Source: JADIYM01 sp964641945 (GTDB lineage: Bacteria; Acidobacteriota; Blastocatellia; UBA7656; JADIYM01). From it: DNA of 14,979 bases. How positions within the stretch are numbered: position 1 is the first letter of the stretch; each line of letters starts with the position of its first letter. The position numbers and the translations under genes were made by a program. Positions 6,549 through 13,244 of the stretch are shown piece after piece. The notes beneath the pieces were generated by a model. It did no database searches. It worked only from the letters and a program-made list of their open reading frames with translations, and was not told where the DNA came from. Location of the stretch: NCBI GenBank assembly GCA_964641945.1, contig CAZXLQ010000115.1:1-14979 (forward strand), read 5' to 3'.

Positions 6549-7406
6549 ATGCCCTTCTCCGTCGTTATCGTGACTGGCCTTTCCGGCTCCGGCATGTCGT
6601 CGGCCGGAAAGGCGTTCGAGGATCTCGGGTACTTTTCGGTCGACAATCTGCCGCCGCAGCTCATCCCGACGTTCGTCGAGCTGTTGATGAACTCGGAGCG
6701 CGGCGTCGTGCGCGCGGCGCTCGTCGTCGACATTCGAAGCGGAGAGTTCCTCGACAAGTTTCCCGAGATGTACGCGGACCTGAAGAGGCGCGGGATCACG
6801 CTGCGCGTGGTTTTCCTCGAGGCCGACGACGCGACGCTGCAGCGGCGGTATTCCGAGACCCGGCGTCCCCATCCGATGGGACTGGAGGGCGTCTACGGCT
6901 CACTGCAGCGCGAGCGTGAGCAGCTTGCGCCGATCCGCGAACTTGCGGACCAGATCATCGATACGACGGATCTCACGATTCACGAGCTGCGTCAGGCGAT
7001 CCGCGATCAGTTCAAGCCTCCCGAAGCCGGGACGCCGATGTCGGTGACGCTCGAGAGCTTCGGGTTCAAGCGCGGGACGCCTCGCGACCTCGACCTGCTG
7101 TTCGACGTGCGGTTTCTGCCGAACCCGCACTTCGTTCCGGAGCTCCGGCCGCTGACTGGCCGCGACGGCCCGATCGTCGAATACCTGCGATCTCACGAGG
7201 AAGTCGCAGAGACGCTGGATCGCCTCTTCGACCTGCTCCTGTTCCTGTTGCCGAGGTACCAGCGCGAGGGAAAGAGCTATGTGACGATCGGCATCGGTTG
7301 CACGGGCGGGCGGCATCGCTCGGTGTATTTCGCCGAACAGCTCGCCGGACGGCTCTCGGCCGAAGGCTATGCCGTCCGCGCCTCACACCGGGATGTTGAG
7401 AGATAG
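6549..7406 (+). CDS. rapZ: RapZ/YvcJ-family protein with altered Walker A
   Basis: A 285-residue RapZ family protein. In enterobacteria RapZ binds small RNAs and directs RNase E to GlmZ to control amino-sugar synthesis; the Bacillus homologue YvcJ is a nucleotide hydrolase. The N-terminal P-loop domain has GLSGSGMSS (10-18), VDNLPPQLIP, and the family motif YSETRRPHPM. The C-terminal domain, the RNA-binding part in E. coli, is intact: FDVRFLPNPHFVPELRPLTG and IGIGCTGGRHRSVYFAEQLA. Odd feature: the Walker A lysine position is Met16, with a lysine five residues later (K21). Actinobacterial homologues, as I recall, also depart from GKS here. It is the last gene of the operon, and its stop overlaps the first base of a large inverted repeat. 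No ptsN or hprK lies beside it. Confidence 0.93.
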   Translation: MPFSVVIVTGLSGSGMSSAGKAFEDLGYFSVDNLPPQLIPTFVELLMNSERGVVRAALVVDIRSGEFLDKFPEMYADLKRRGITLRVVFLEADDATLQRRYSETRRPHPMGLEGVYGSLQREREQLAPIRELADQIIDTTDLTIHELRQAIRDQFKPPEAGTPMSVTLESFGFKRGTPRDLDLLFDVRFLPNPHFVPELRPLTGRDGPIVEYLRSHEEVAETLDRLFDLLLFLLPRYQREGKSYVTIGIGCTGGRHRSVYFAEQLAGRLSAEGYAVRASHRDVER

Positions 7407-7521
7407 AGAGTGGACAGGATTCACAGGATTTGAAGAGGATTCACAGGAATCTCGATGGAATCAGAAAACCATTCGAGTTCCTGTGAATCCTCTTCAAATC
7501 CTGTGAATCCTGTCCACTCTC
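7406..7521. terminator. Perfect 44-bp inverted repeat, probable bidirectional terminator
   Basis: 7406-7449 is the exact reverse complement of 7478-7521. The 28-base centre extends the stem further (CTCGATGG against CCATTCGAG with one bulge), leaving a ~10-base A-rich loop. Each arm contains the word AGGATTCACAGGA twice, separated by TTTGA. It fills almost the whole gap between the convergent stops of rapZ (ending 7406) and the MCE gene (ending 7526), so it is well placed to stop transcription both ways. There is no flanking T-run and no transposon-like target duplication. Confidence 0.85.
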
Positions 7522-7525
7522 CAGC

Positions 7526-8638
7526 CTAGAAGAGCGCGACTTTGACGGAGAGGTACTTCTTCGGGTTCTGCCGGAAGTCGTAGAGCAGTTTCACCGACTC
7601 CGACGACAACGCGTTCAGGTTGTTGTAGAGCTGGTCGTCGTGCAGCAGTTTTCCGGCCGTGCCTTCGCCCCGGTCGAGCCGTTCCGAGATGGATTTCAGG
7701 CTGGCAACCGCCGACGTGAAGTCCTTGTGCAGCGAATCGTCGTAGATCAGCTTTCCAACCGTCCCCTGGCCGCTCTCGATCTGCGCCGTTACCTTGTCGA
7801 GCCGCTCCGACACCGTGTCCAGCCTCGCCGCGGCCTTGTTGATCCGGTCGTAGATCTCCTGATCGTGAACGAGCTTTCCGACCGTTCCCTCACCCTTCTC
7901 GACCTTTGCGAGCGTCGTCTGGATCGATGCGATCGAGGCTTCGAGTTCGTTGTAGAGCTTCGGGTCGTTGATCAACCTTCCGGCCGTGCCGTCTCCGTCG
8001 CGGATCTTCGAAACGAGTGTCTGGGCCTCGAGCATCACCTTGTTGAGGTTCACGTAGAAGGCGTCGTCGTGGATGAATTTGCCGATGGACCCCTCGCCCT
8101 TGTCGATCGTTTCCGTGATCTGGTTCAGCTTGTCCGAGAGCGTCTTGAAGCCCTTGAGCAGGTCGTCTGAGCTCTCGACGACCTGGCCGATCGTCGTTTC
8201 CTGCAGTCCCTTGATCGTGTCGCCGTGTCGGACCGGATCGCCCTGCAGAGTGCCTGGCGAGATGTTCACGTATTGACCGCCGAGCAGTCCCAGCTGTCGC
8301 AGGACGGCGCGGGAATCCGTCCGGATGCGTCCGAGAGCCTCCTCGCCGTCTATCGACATTTCGACGCGGACCGAGCTCAATGCATTCAGGTCGGCCGGCA
8401 TCTCCTGCGAGAAGGTCACCTTCTTCACGACCCCCGCCTTGACGCCGGCGATTCGGACTTCGTCGCCGTTCTTCAGTCCCTCCGCGCCCGGAAGATCGGT
8501 GTAGATCGTCGCGCGCTTCGAGAAGATCGAGAGGTCGCCGCTCACGGCGAGAATGAGCATGATCAACACGCCGATTCCCGCGATGACAACGACTCCGACC
8601 CGAAGGTCCGTCCACTTGAGACTGGTGGTCTTGGGCAT
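7526..8638 (-). CDS. MCE (MlaD-like) lipid transport protein
   Basis: A 370-residue inner-membrane-anchored periplasmic protein that would bind lipid and pass it across the periplasm. A transmembrane helix lies at ~14-32 (VGVVVIAGIGVLIMLILAV). The MCE domain spans ~40-130 (LKNGDEVRIAGVKAGVVKKV, then LLGGQYVNISPG). Residues ~150-357 are a long alpha-helical tail with five copies of a GxGTxGKLxxDxxLY unit (glycines at 181, 215, 249, 290 and 324), likely a coiled-coil or barrel-like extension. The ATG at 8638 follows the ATPase gene by 17 bases with GGGAG about 8 bases upstream. It is last in the permease-ATPase-MCE operon. MlaC, MlaA and MlaB genes are not present. Confidence 0.9.
   Translation of the reverse strand: MPKTTSLKWTDLRVGVVVIAGIGVLIMLILAVSGDLSIFSKRATIYTDLPGAEGLKNGDEVRIAGVKAGVVKKVTFSQEMPADLNALSSVRVEMSIDGEEALGRIRTDSRAVLRQLGLLGGQYVNISPGTLQGDPVRHGDTIKGLQETTIGQVVESSDDLLKGFKTLSDKLNQITETIDKGEGSIGKFIHDDAFYVNLNKVMLEAQTLVSKIRDGDGTAGRLINDPKLYNELEASIASIQTTLAKVEKGEGTVGKLVHDQEIYDRINKAAARLDTVSERLDKVTAQIESGQGTVGKLIYDDSLHKDFTSAVASLKSISERLDRGEGTAGKLLHDDQLYNNLNALSSESVKLLYDFRQNPKKYLSVKVALF
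7568..8098 (-). repeat. Coding repeat: five ~34-residue units in the MCE tail
   Basis: Residues 181-357 of the MCE protein hold the units GEGSIGKFIHDDAFY, GDGTAGRLINDPKLY, GEGTVGKLVHDQEIY, GQGTVGKLIYDDSLH and GEGTAGKLLHDDQLY. Their starts are spaced 34, 34, 41 and 34 residues apart. The long spacing is exactly seven residues longer, one heptad, as expected of a helical coiled-coil segment. Confidence 0.85.
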
Positions 8639-8655
8639 GTGCGTCGCTCCCGGCG

Positions 8656-9495
8656 CTACGACAAAAAGGCCTTGATGTAAGGGTCGGTCGAGGCCCAGAG
8701 CTCCTCGTCCGTTCCGCCGAAGATGATCTTTCCGCGGCGCAGCATGATAAACCGCGTGTTCACGAGGCAGAAGTCGTCCCGCTCGTGGACGATCTGAATG
8801 TCGCCCGTCTCGCCGATCGTCACGAATTCCGAAGCCATCTGCCGGGCGTCGTCGATGCGGTGGGTGACGAAGATCGACGATACGCCCTCGAGGTCGCGCA
8901 GCTTCATCGCGAGCTCGCAGATCGTTCGCGCCGTCGGCGGATCGAGACCCGCCGTCGGTTCGTCGTAGAGGATGATCTTCGGCGAGCCGATGAGCGCGCG
9001 GGCAATGCCGACACGACGCCGCATGCCGCCCGACAGCTCGTTCGGCATCTTGTCGATCGCATCCTCGAGGTTCACGAACCGGAGCGTCCGACGAACGGCG
9101 TCCTCGATGTCCTCGAGCGTTGCGTGCTGCTCGGAGAGCCGGAATCCGACGTTCTCGAATACCGACAGCGAGTCGAAGAGCGCGCCGTCCTGGAAGATCA
9201 TCCCGATCTTCTGACGGATCTCCAGCAGCTCGCGCTCCTTCATTGCCGAGATGTCGACGCCGTCGACGAAGACCTGACCGGCATCGGGGCGCAGCAGGCC
9301 AAGGGCGAGCTTCAGAATCGTCGACTTGCCGGTTCCCGACCCCCCGAGCACGATCTTCGTTTCGCCGGGCTGCACCGAGAAGCTGATGCCGTCGAGGATC
9401 ACCCGATCGTCGAACGCGAGGTGCACGTCGCGAAACTCGATCGCCGGCGCCTTGCGGGGCCGTTCGGCGTGGGTAATGACGGGCGCGTCGCTCAT
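8656..9495 (-). CDS. MCE/Mla transporter ATPase (MlaF-like)
   Basis: A 279-residue cytoplasmic ABC ATPase driving lipid movement by the MlaE-like permease. Motifs: Walker A GGSGTGKST (51-59), Q-loop FQDGALF (101-107), signature LSGGM (154-158), Walker B IILYDEP (174-180) followed by TAGLDP, and the H-loop THRIDD (H212). FQDGALFDSLSVFENVGF is characteristic of the MlaF/Ttg2A subgroup. Residues ~222-248 (from SEFVTIGETGDIQIV) form an extra segment before the final MLRRGKIIF strand, absent from E. coli MlaF; I recall similar insertions in acidobacterial relatives. It starts 21 bases after the permease stop and ends 17 bases before the MCE start, so the three are one operon. Confidence 0.93.
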   Translation of the reverse strand: MSDAPVITHAERPRKAPAIEFRDVHLAFDDRVILDGISFSVQPGETKIVLGGSGTGKSTILKLALGLLRPDAGQVFVDGVDISAMKERELLEIRQKIGMIFQDGALFDSLSVFENVGFRLSEQHATLEDIEDAVRRTLRFVNLEDAIDKMPNELSGGMRRRVGIARALIGSPKIILYDEPTAGLDPPTARTICELAMKLRDLEGVSSIFVTHRIDDARQMASEFVTIGETGDIQIVHERDDFCLVNTRFIMLRRGKIIFGGTDEELWASTDPYIKAFLS

Positions 9496-9516
9496 TACGT
9501 AGAGAAGTCTCCGGAC

Positions 9517-10290
9517 CTAGCGAAGGAAGCCCATGTCGCCGAGGGCGAGAAGCAGCTTCGAGAGGAAGAAGTCAGTCGCGATGATGAGGATCGATGCAAG
9601 AACGACCGACTGCGTCGTCGAGCGGCCGACGCCGACCGTGCCGCCCCGCGTGCGCAGTCCGGCTCGGCACGAGACGACGGCGATGATGAACCCGTAGACG
9701 AACGGCTTGAGCACGCCGCCGAAGATGTCGTTGTAGTTGAGCGCCGACTTCGCCGTGTTGATGTAGGTCTGGCTGGTGACGCCCAGAATGTTGGTCGCGA
9801 CGATCCAGCCGCCGAAGGCGCCGCACATGTCGGCGAGCAGCGTCAGCGCCGGCGCCATGATCAGAAGCGCGACGAGCCGCGGCCAGACGAGTTTCTTGAG
9901 CGGCGATGTGCCGAGGGCGCGCAGGGCGTCGATCTGTTCGGTGACTACCATGGACCCGAGCTCGGCGGCGATACCCGAACCGACGCGTCCGGCGAGCATG
10001 ATGCAGGCGAGTACCGGACCGAGCGCGCGCACCATCGTCGTCATGACGAGTTGGCCGGTGAAGTCGAGGGCGCCGTAGGTGCGGAGGACGGAACCGGTCT
10101 GGATGGCCAGGATGCCGCCTGTGAACAGGCCCGTCAGCAGGACGATCGAGAGGCTGCCGACTCCGATGACGTCCATCTGGTGGACGATATCTCGAAAGTA
10201 GAAGGGCCGGCGGAACGCCTCCCGTAGGGTCCTGCCGGCAAGCAGCGTCGTTTCCTGGATTTCGGAGACCGCTAAGGTGACGGCGTTCAT
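9517..10290 (-). CDS. MlaE-family ABC transporter permease
   Basis: A 257-residue inner-membrane permease, the membrane subunit of the MCE lipid transporter. An amphipathic N-terminus (TLLAGRTLREAFRRPFYF) precedes about five hydrophobic segments. Family signatures include GLFTGGILAIQTG, AGRVGSGIAAELGSM, TEQIDALRALGTSPLKKLV and the C-terminal VGVGRSTTQSVVLASILII. Length is typical of MlaE (~260). It is the first gene of the operon; the ATG at 10290 lacks an obvious Shine-Dalgarno. A sigma-70-like promoter lies about 30-60 bases upstream and a long hairpin separates it from the M61 peptidase gene before it. Confidence 0.93.
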   Translation of the reverse strand: MNAVTLAVSEIQETTLLAGRTLREAFRRPFYFRDIVHQMDVIGVGSLSIVLLTGLFTGGILAIQTGSVLRTYGALDFTGQLVMTTMVRALGPVLACIMLAGRVGSGIAAELGSMVVTEQIDALRALGTSPLKKLVWPRLVALLIMAPALTLLADMCGAFGGWIVATNILGVTSQTYINTAKSALNYNDIFGGVLKPFVYGFIIAVVSCRAGLRTRGGTVGVGRSTTQSVVLASILIIATDFFLSKLLLALGDMGFLR

Positions 10291-10321
10291 CGGCTATCGG
10301 TGCGCCCGGGAAGTTCGCCGC

Positions 10322-10350
10322 ATGATGAGAGTTTTGACAGGATGGGTCAA
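10322..10350 (-). promoter_or_regulatory. Candidate sigma-70 promoter of the MCE operon
   Basis: On the minus strand, TTGACC (10350-10345) and CATCAT (10327-10322) are separated by exactly 17 bases. They match the -35 consensus at five of six and the -10 at four of six positions. Initiation near 10315 would give a ~25-base leader before the permease ATG. It lies just after the second hairpin, where a new transcription unit would be expected to start. Confidence 0.45.
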
Positions 10351-10380
10351 GGAAAGGCCTTTGGAGCAGATGAAGTCTCG

Positions 10381-10473
10381 CTCTGCGACTCTGCGAGACC
10401 TTTGCGCCTTTGCGAGAAACCTGGCCGTACGACTGGTTCTCGCAAAGGCGCCAAGGACTCGCAAAGTCGCAAG
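10381..10473. repeat. Long imperfect inverted repeat, TTTGCG word family
   Basis: 10381-10421 and 10435-10473 are inverted copies of about 40 bases with three mismatches and two one-base indels, around a 13-base loop. Each arm repeats the word T(T/C)TGCG three times (CTCTGCGACTCTGCGAGACC, then TTTGCGCCTTTGCGAG). It lies between the stop of the M61 gene and the promoter of the MCE operon, both on the minus strand, so it may act as a terminator, although no T-run follows. Confidence 0.8.
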
Positions 10474-10491
10474 GTAACAGGCTCGATCTTT

Positions 10492-12429
10492 TCAATCTGT
10501 ATTGCTCTTTGGATCCTTCTTCTCCGCCTCGATCTTCTCGATTCTGTAAGTCTCAACCGGTCGCGAGCCGAGCTTCACCCGCAGTTCCAGCAGTTTCTCG
10601 CGGCGGAAGATCGTCAGTCGCACGTCGTCGCCCGGAGCGCGGTCGGACAAGCGGGTTTCCAGCGACGATGCCGTCACCCGGAATCCATCGATTGCGAGCA
10701 CGTCGTCGCCGGCGCTCAATCCCGCCACCCACGCCGGCGAGCCCTCTACGATCGACGAGACAGTCGTCCGGCCTCCGGTATCCCCTAGCGTCGCCCCGAG
10801 CCACGCTCCCGGCGCCGGCGTGATGCGGTCGTCGTTCTTCGGTGCCTCGGCGACGAGCTTGCGCCCGACGTGCACGAGGAACGCGTTGTAGTCGATCTCG
10901 GCCCGGCCCCGCACGTGAGCGTCGAAGAACGCCGTAAAGTCCGATCCCGCTGCAGCCTCGACCGCCGGCTCGATGCCGTCCTCGGGCACCGGTACTCCGC
11001 GCCTTCCGTGGGTCGTCCAAAGGTATCGCAGCACGTCGTCGAACGACTTCGCGCCCTTCGTCCGCCCGTGGATCTCGAGATCGAGCATCGCGGTGACCAC
11101 CATTCCCTTGAGGTAATAGCTCACCTGGCTGTTCGGCGAATGTTCGTTCTGACGGTAGAACTTGATCCACGCGTCGAAGCTCGCTTCCTCGAGGCTCTGG
11201 TGCTTGCGGCCCGGGGTTCGCTCGAGGTTGCCGATCTGCTTCGCGATCTCCTTCCAGAAGTCGTCTTCGGTCATCAACCCGGCGCGCTTCACGAGCAGCG
11301 TGCCGTAATAGTCCGTCGTGCCCTCCATCAGCCACAGCATCCGCGTGTAGTTCTCGGACGAGTAGTCGAACGGGCCGAGCGCCGGCGGCCGGATCCGCTT
11401 CACGAGCCAGGTGTGGACGAACTCGTGCGCCAGGAGCTCCAGGAATCCGCGGTACGCATCCTTCTTCTGCAGGGCCCATGGATTCGCCTGCACCACGGTC
11501 GAGTTTGCGTGTTCGAGCCCGCCTCCGCCGCCGGGGAAGAGCTGGACGATGAAGACGTAGCGATCGTAGGGCAGTTCGTTGCCGAAGACGGCTGCCGTCT
11601 GCTCGACGATCTTTTTCGTGTCGGCTGCGAGTTGTGCCGCGTCGAGGTTGCCCGTGCCCCAGATCGCGAGCTCGTGCGGCTTGCCAAGGGCCTCGAAGGT
11701 GAGGATGCGCAGGTCGGGCGCAGCCTCGATCGGGCAGTCGGCGAGCGTGTCGTAGTCGGGCGCAGTGAAGGTGTGAGAGACCGTCAGGTCGGCCGTCATC
11801 GGCGATTCGGGGCCGGCGGATCGAAGACCCGTCGCGACTTTCCATTCGGATGGCAGACGAAGCACGACACGCACCGGCAGCGCCTTCGCGCCGGCGACGT
11901 ACATGAAGACATTCGAGCCGTTCAGGTAGAGGTGATCGGAATCGACGTGGCTCGTCCGGACGGTCAGTTCGTTTGCGTAAACGCGATACGCGACTTCGAT
12001 CGATCTCGCTCCGTCGCCGGGCGAAGCGGCAGGCAGGCTGACGCGCCAGGCGTTCTTGGAGGTCTTGACGATCGGTACGGCCGAGCCGGCGATCGCGGCG
12101 CGCTCGTCCTGGACGTTGCGCGCGAACTCGCGCACGAGGTACGAGCCGGGCGCCCATACCGGCAGCTCGAGGTCGACGTGACGCGACGTTGCCGGGATGT
12201 TCTCGATGCGCATCGAGATGTCGACGAGGTGGGCCTGACGCTCGGCGGCGCTGACGCGGTACGTGACGGCGAGCGGAGCCGCGGGCGGCGGCGATTGCGC
12301 GCTCGCAACGCGTGGACTGGGGTGAGAAGGATCAGTACCGCGAGCGATAGCGAGCGGGTCGCACGTCGAAAGCAACACGAGGACGAGCATCGCCGACGCG
12401 CGGCGGACGGAAAAGTCAGATCGAGTCAT
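10492..12429 (-). CDS. M61-family metallopeptidase with PDZ domain
   Basis: A 645-residue exported zinc aminopeptidase of the glycyl aminopeptidase family. The N-terminus (~9-30, ASAMLVLVLLSTC) is a signal peptide or anchor; LSTC is a poor lipobox. Residues ~55-210 form the N-terminal beta domain with PVWAPGSYLVREFARNV, characteristic of M61. The catalytic core has HEFVHTW (H335, E336, H339) and the third zinc ligand in WLMEGTTDYYG (E369). A PDZ domain fills ~541-620 (SIVEGSPAWVAGLSAGDDV). Length and domain order match the family. The ATG at 12429 is chosen because it precedes the signal sequence; the frame stays open to 12567, but that extension would read through a hairpin repeat. It is a single-gene unit between two long hairpins. 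Confidence 0.92.
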   Translation of the reverse strand: MTRSDFSVRRASAMLVLVLLSTCDPLAIARGTDPSHPSPRVASAQSPPPAAPLAVTYRVSAAERQAHLVDISMRIENIPATSRHVDLELPVWAPGSYLVREFARNVQDERAAIAGSAVPIVKTSKNAWRVSLPAASPGDGARSIEVAYRVYANELTVRTSHVDSDHLYLNGSNVFMYVAGAKALPVRVVLRLPSEWKVATGLRSAGPESPMTADLTVSHTFTAPDYDTLADCPIEAAPDLRILTFEALGKPHELAIWGTGNLDAAQLAADTKKIVEQTAAVFGNELPYDRYVFIVQLFPGGGGGLEHANSTVVQANPWALQKKDAYRGFLELLAHEFVHTWLVKRIRPPALGPFDYSSENYTRMLWLMEGTTDYYGTLLVKRAGLMTEDDFWKEIAKQIGNLERTPGRKHQSLEEASFDAWIKFYRQNEHSPNSQVSYYLKGMVVTAMLDLEIHGRTKGAKSFDDVLRYLWTTHGRRGVPVPEDGIEPAVEAAAGSDFTAFFDAHVRGRAEIDYNAFLVHVGRKLVAEAPKNDDRITPAPGAWLGATLGDTGGRTTVSSIVEGSPAWVAGLSAGDDVLAIDGFRVTASSLETRLSDRAPGDDVRLTIFRREKLLELRVKLGSRPVETYRIEKIEAEKKDPKSNTD

Positions 12430-12474
12430 ACATTGGATTAGCCGGACTGGAGATGTCGCTGAGAGCCCTGTGCT

Positions 12475-12571
12475 CTCCGTGTCTCTGAGTCTCGGTGCCT
12501 CTGTGCGCGAAGCTCTTTGTACCGTTCGACAAGCTTCGCACACGGAGGCACAGAGACTCAGAGACACGGAG
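12475..12571. repeat. Long imperfect inverted repeat, CTCTGTG word family
   Basis: 12475-12514 and 12532-12571 are 40-base inverted copies with three mismatches and no indels, around a 17-base centre that contains a further short stem (TTGT/ACAA). The arm repeats related words (TCTCTGAGTCTCGGTGCCTC). It separates lemA from the downstream M61 gene, both on the minus strand, and is the third hairpin of this design in the window. Terminator function is plausible but there is no T-run. Confidence 0.8.
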
Positions 12572-12592
12572 CGGTGTTTACGGGCGTGGCGG

Positions 12593-13183
12593 CTATTTGT
12601 TCAGCTCGACCTTGGGCGCTTCGGTCGCGCCCGGAGCTGCCTTGAAGTACTCGTCCTCGCGCTCGAAGCCGAGAAGTCCCGCCATGATCACCGTCGGGAA
12701 CTGGCCTCGCGTGGTGTTGTAGTCCTGGACGGTCTGGTTGTAGTCGCGGCGAGCGACGGCGAGACGGTTCTCCGTCCCGGCGATCTCGTCCTGAAGTCGT
12801 CTGACGTTTTCGTTCGACTTCAGTTCGGGATAGGCCTCGGTGATGCTGAGGAACTGGATCCGCTGCAGCGTCGATGTGAGCTGGTTGTCGGCGTCGATCA
12901 CTTCCTGCTTCGATCCCCCCTTGAGCGCCTGGGTCAGGCCGGCCCGGGCGTTCGCGATGTCGCCAAAGACCTTCTGCTCCTGCGTCAGCACGCCCTGCAC
13001 GGCGCCGACGAGCTGGGTGACCATGTCGATGCGGCGCTGCAGCTGGTTCTCGACTTCGGACCATTGCGCCTCGATGGCTTCCTTCTTGGTGAAGAGCGAG
13101 TTGTAGCTCGAAACGCCGAGCAGGACGAGGATGCCGCCGATGACGACGACCACGGCTATGACGATGAGAAGAATCTTGTTCAT
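12593..13183 (-). CDS. lemA: LemA family protein
   Basis: A 196-residue membrane protein. One transmembrane helix lies at ~4-24 (ILLIVIAVVVVIGGILVLL), followed by the LemA core of long helices: YNSLFTKKEAIEAQWSEVE, NQLQRRIDMVTQLV, then AYPELKSNENVRRLQDEIAG and TENRLAVARRDYNQTVQDYN, ending in FPTVIMAGLLGF. The molecular role of LemA is not firmly known; it is widely found beside TPM-domain proteins at the membrane. The usual LIPNLV motif reads MVTQLV here. The ATG at 13183 has a good Shine-Dalgarno (GGAGAAAG) just upstream. It is last in its operon, 61 bases after the nucleotidyltransferase-like gene and followed by a long hairpin. Confidence 0.94.
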   Translation of the reverse strand: MNKILLIVIAVVVVIGGILVLLGVSSYNSLFTKKEAIEAQWSEVENQLQRRIDMVTQLVGAVQGVLTQEQKVFGDIANARAGLTQALKGGSKQEVIDADNQLTSTLQRIQFLSITEAYPELKSNENVRRLQDEIAGTENRLAVARRDYNQTVQDYNTTRGQFPTVIMAGLLGFEREDEYFKAAPGATEAPKVELNK

Positions 13184-13244
13184 GGTGTGGCTTTCTCCAG
13201 AAACGGCGACGCCGCAGTCCAGGGTCGCGGGTCGCGCGAACGGT

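Noticed and set aside
7406..7521. CRISPR or insertion-sequence reading of the repeat
   Set aside because: The repeats are inverted rather than regularly spaced direct copies, there are no spacers, no cas or transposase genes and no target-site duplication.
8785..10227. 480-codon plus-strand open frame opposite the ATPase and permease
   Set aside because: Crosses two certain minus-strand genes, with Arg/Asp-rich composition and no recognisable domain.
10870..12441. 523-codon plus-strand open frame opposite the M61 gene
   Set aside because: Shadow of the peptidase, whose zinc motif and PDZ domain are clear.
12430..12567. N-terminal extension of the M61 peptidase by 46 residues
   Set aside because: It would translate the long hairpin repeat and put the signal sequence in the middle of the protein.
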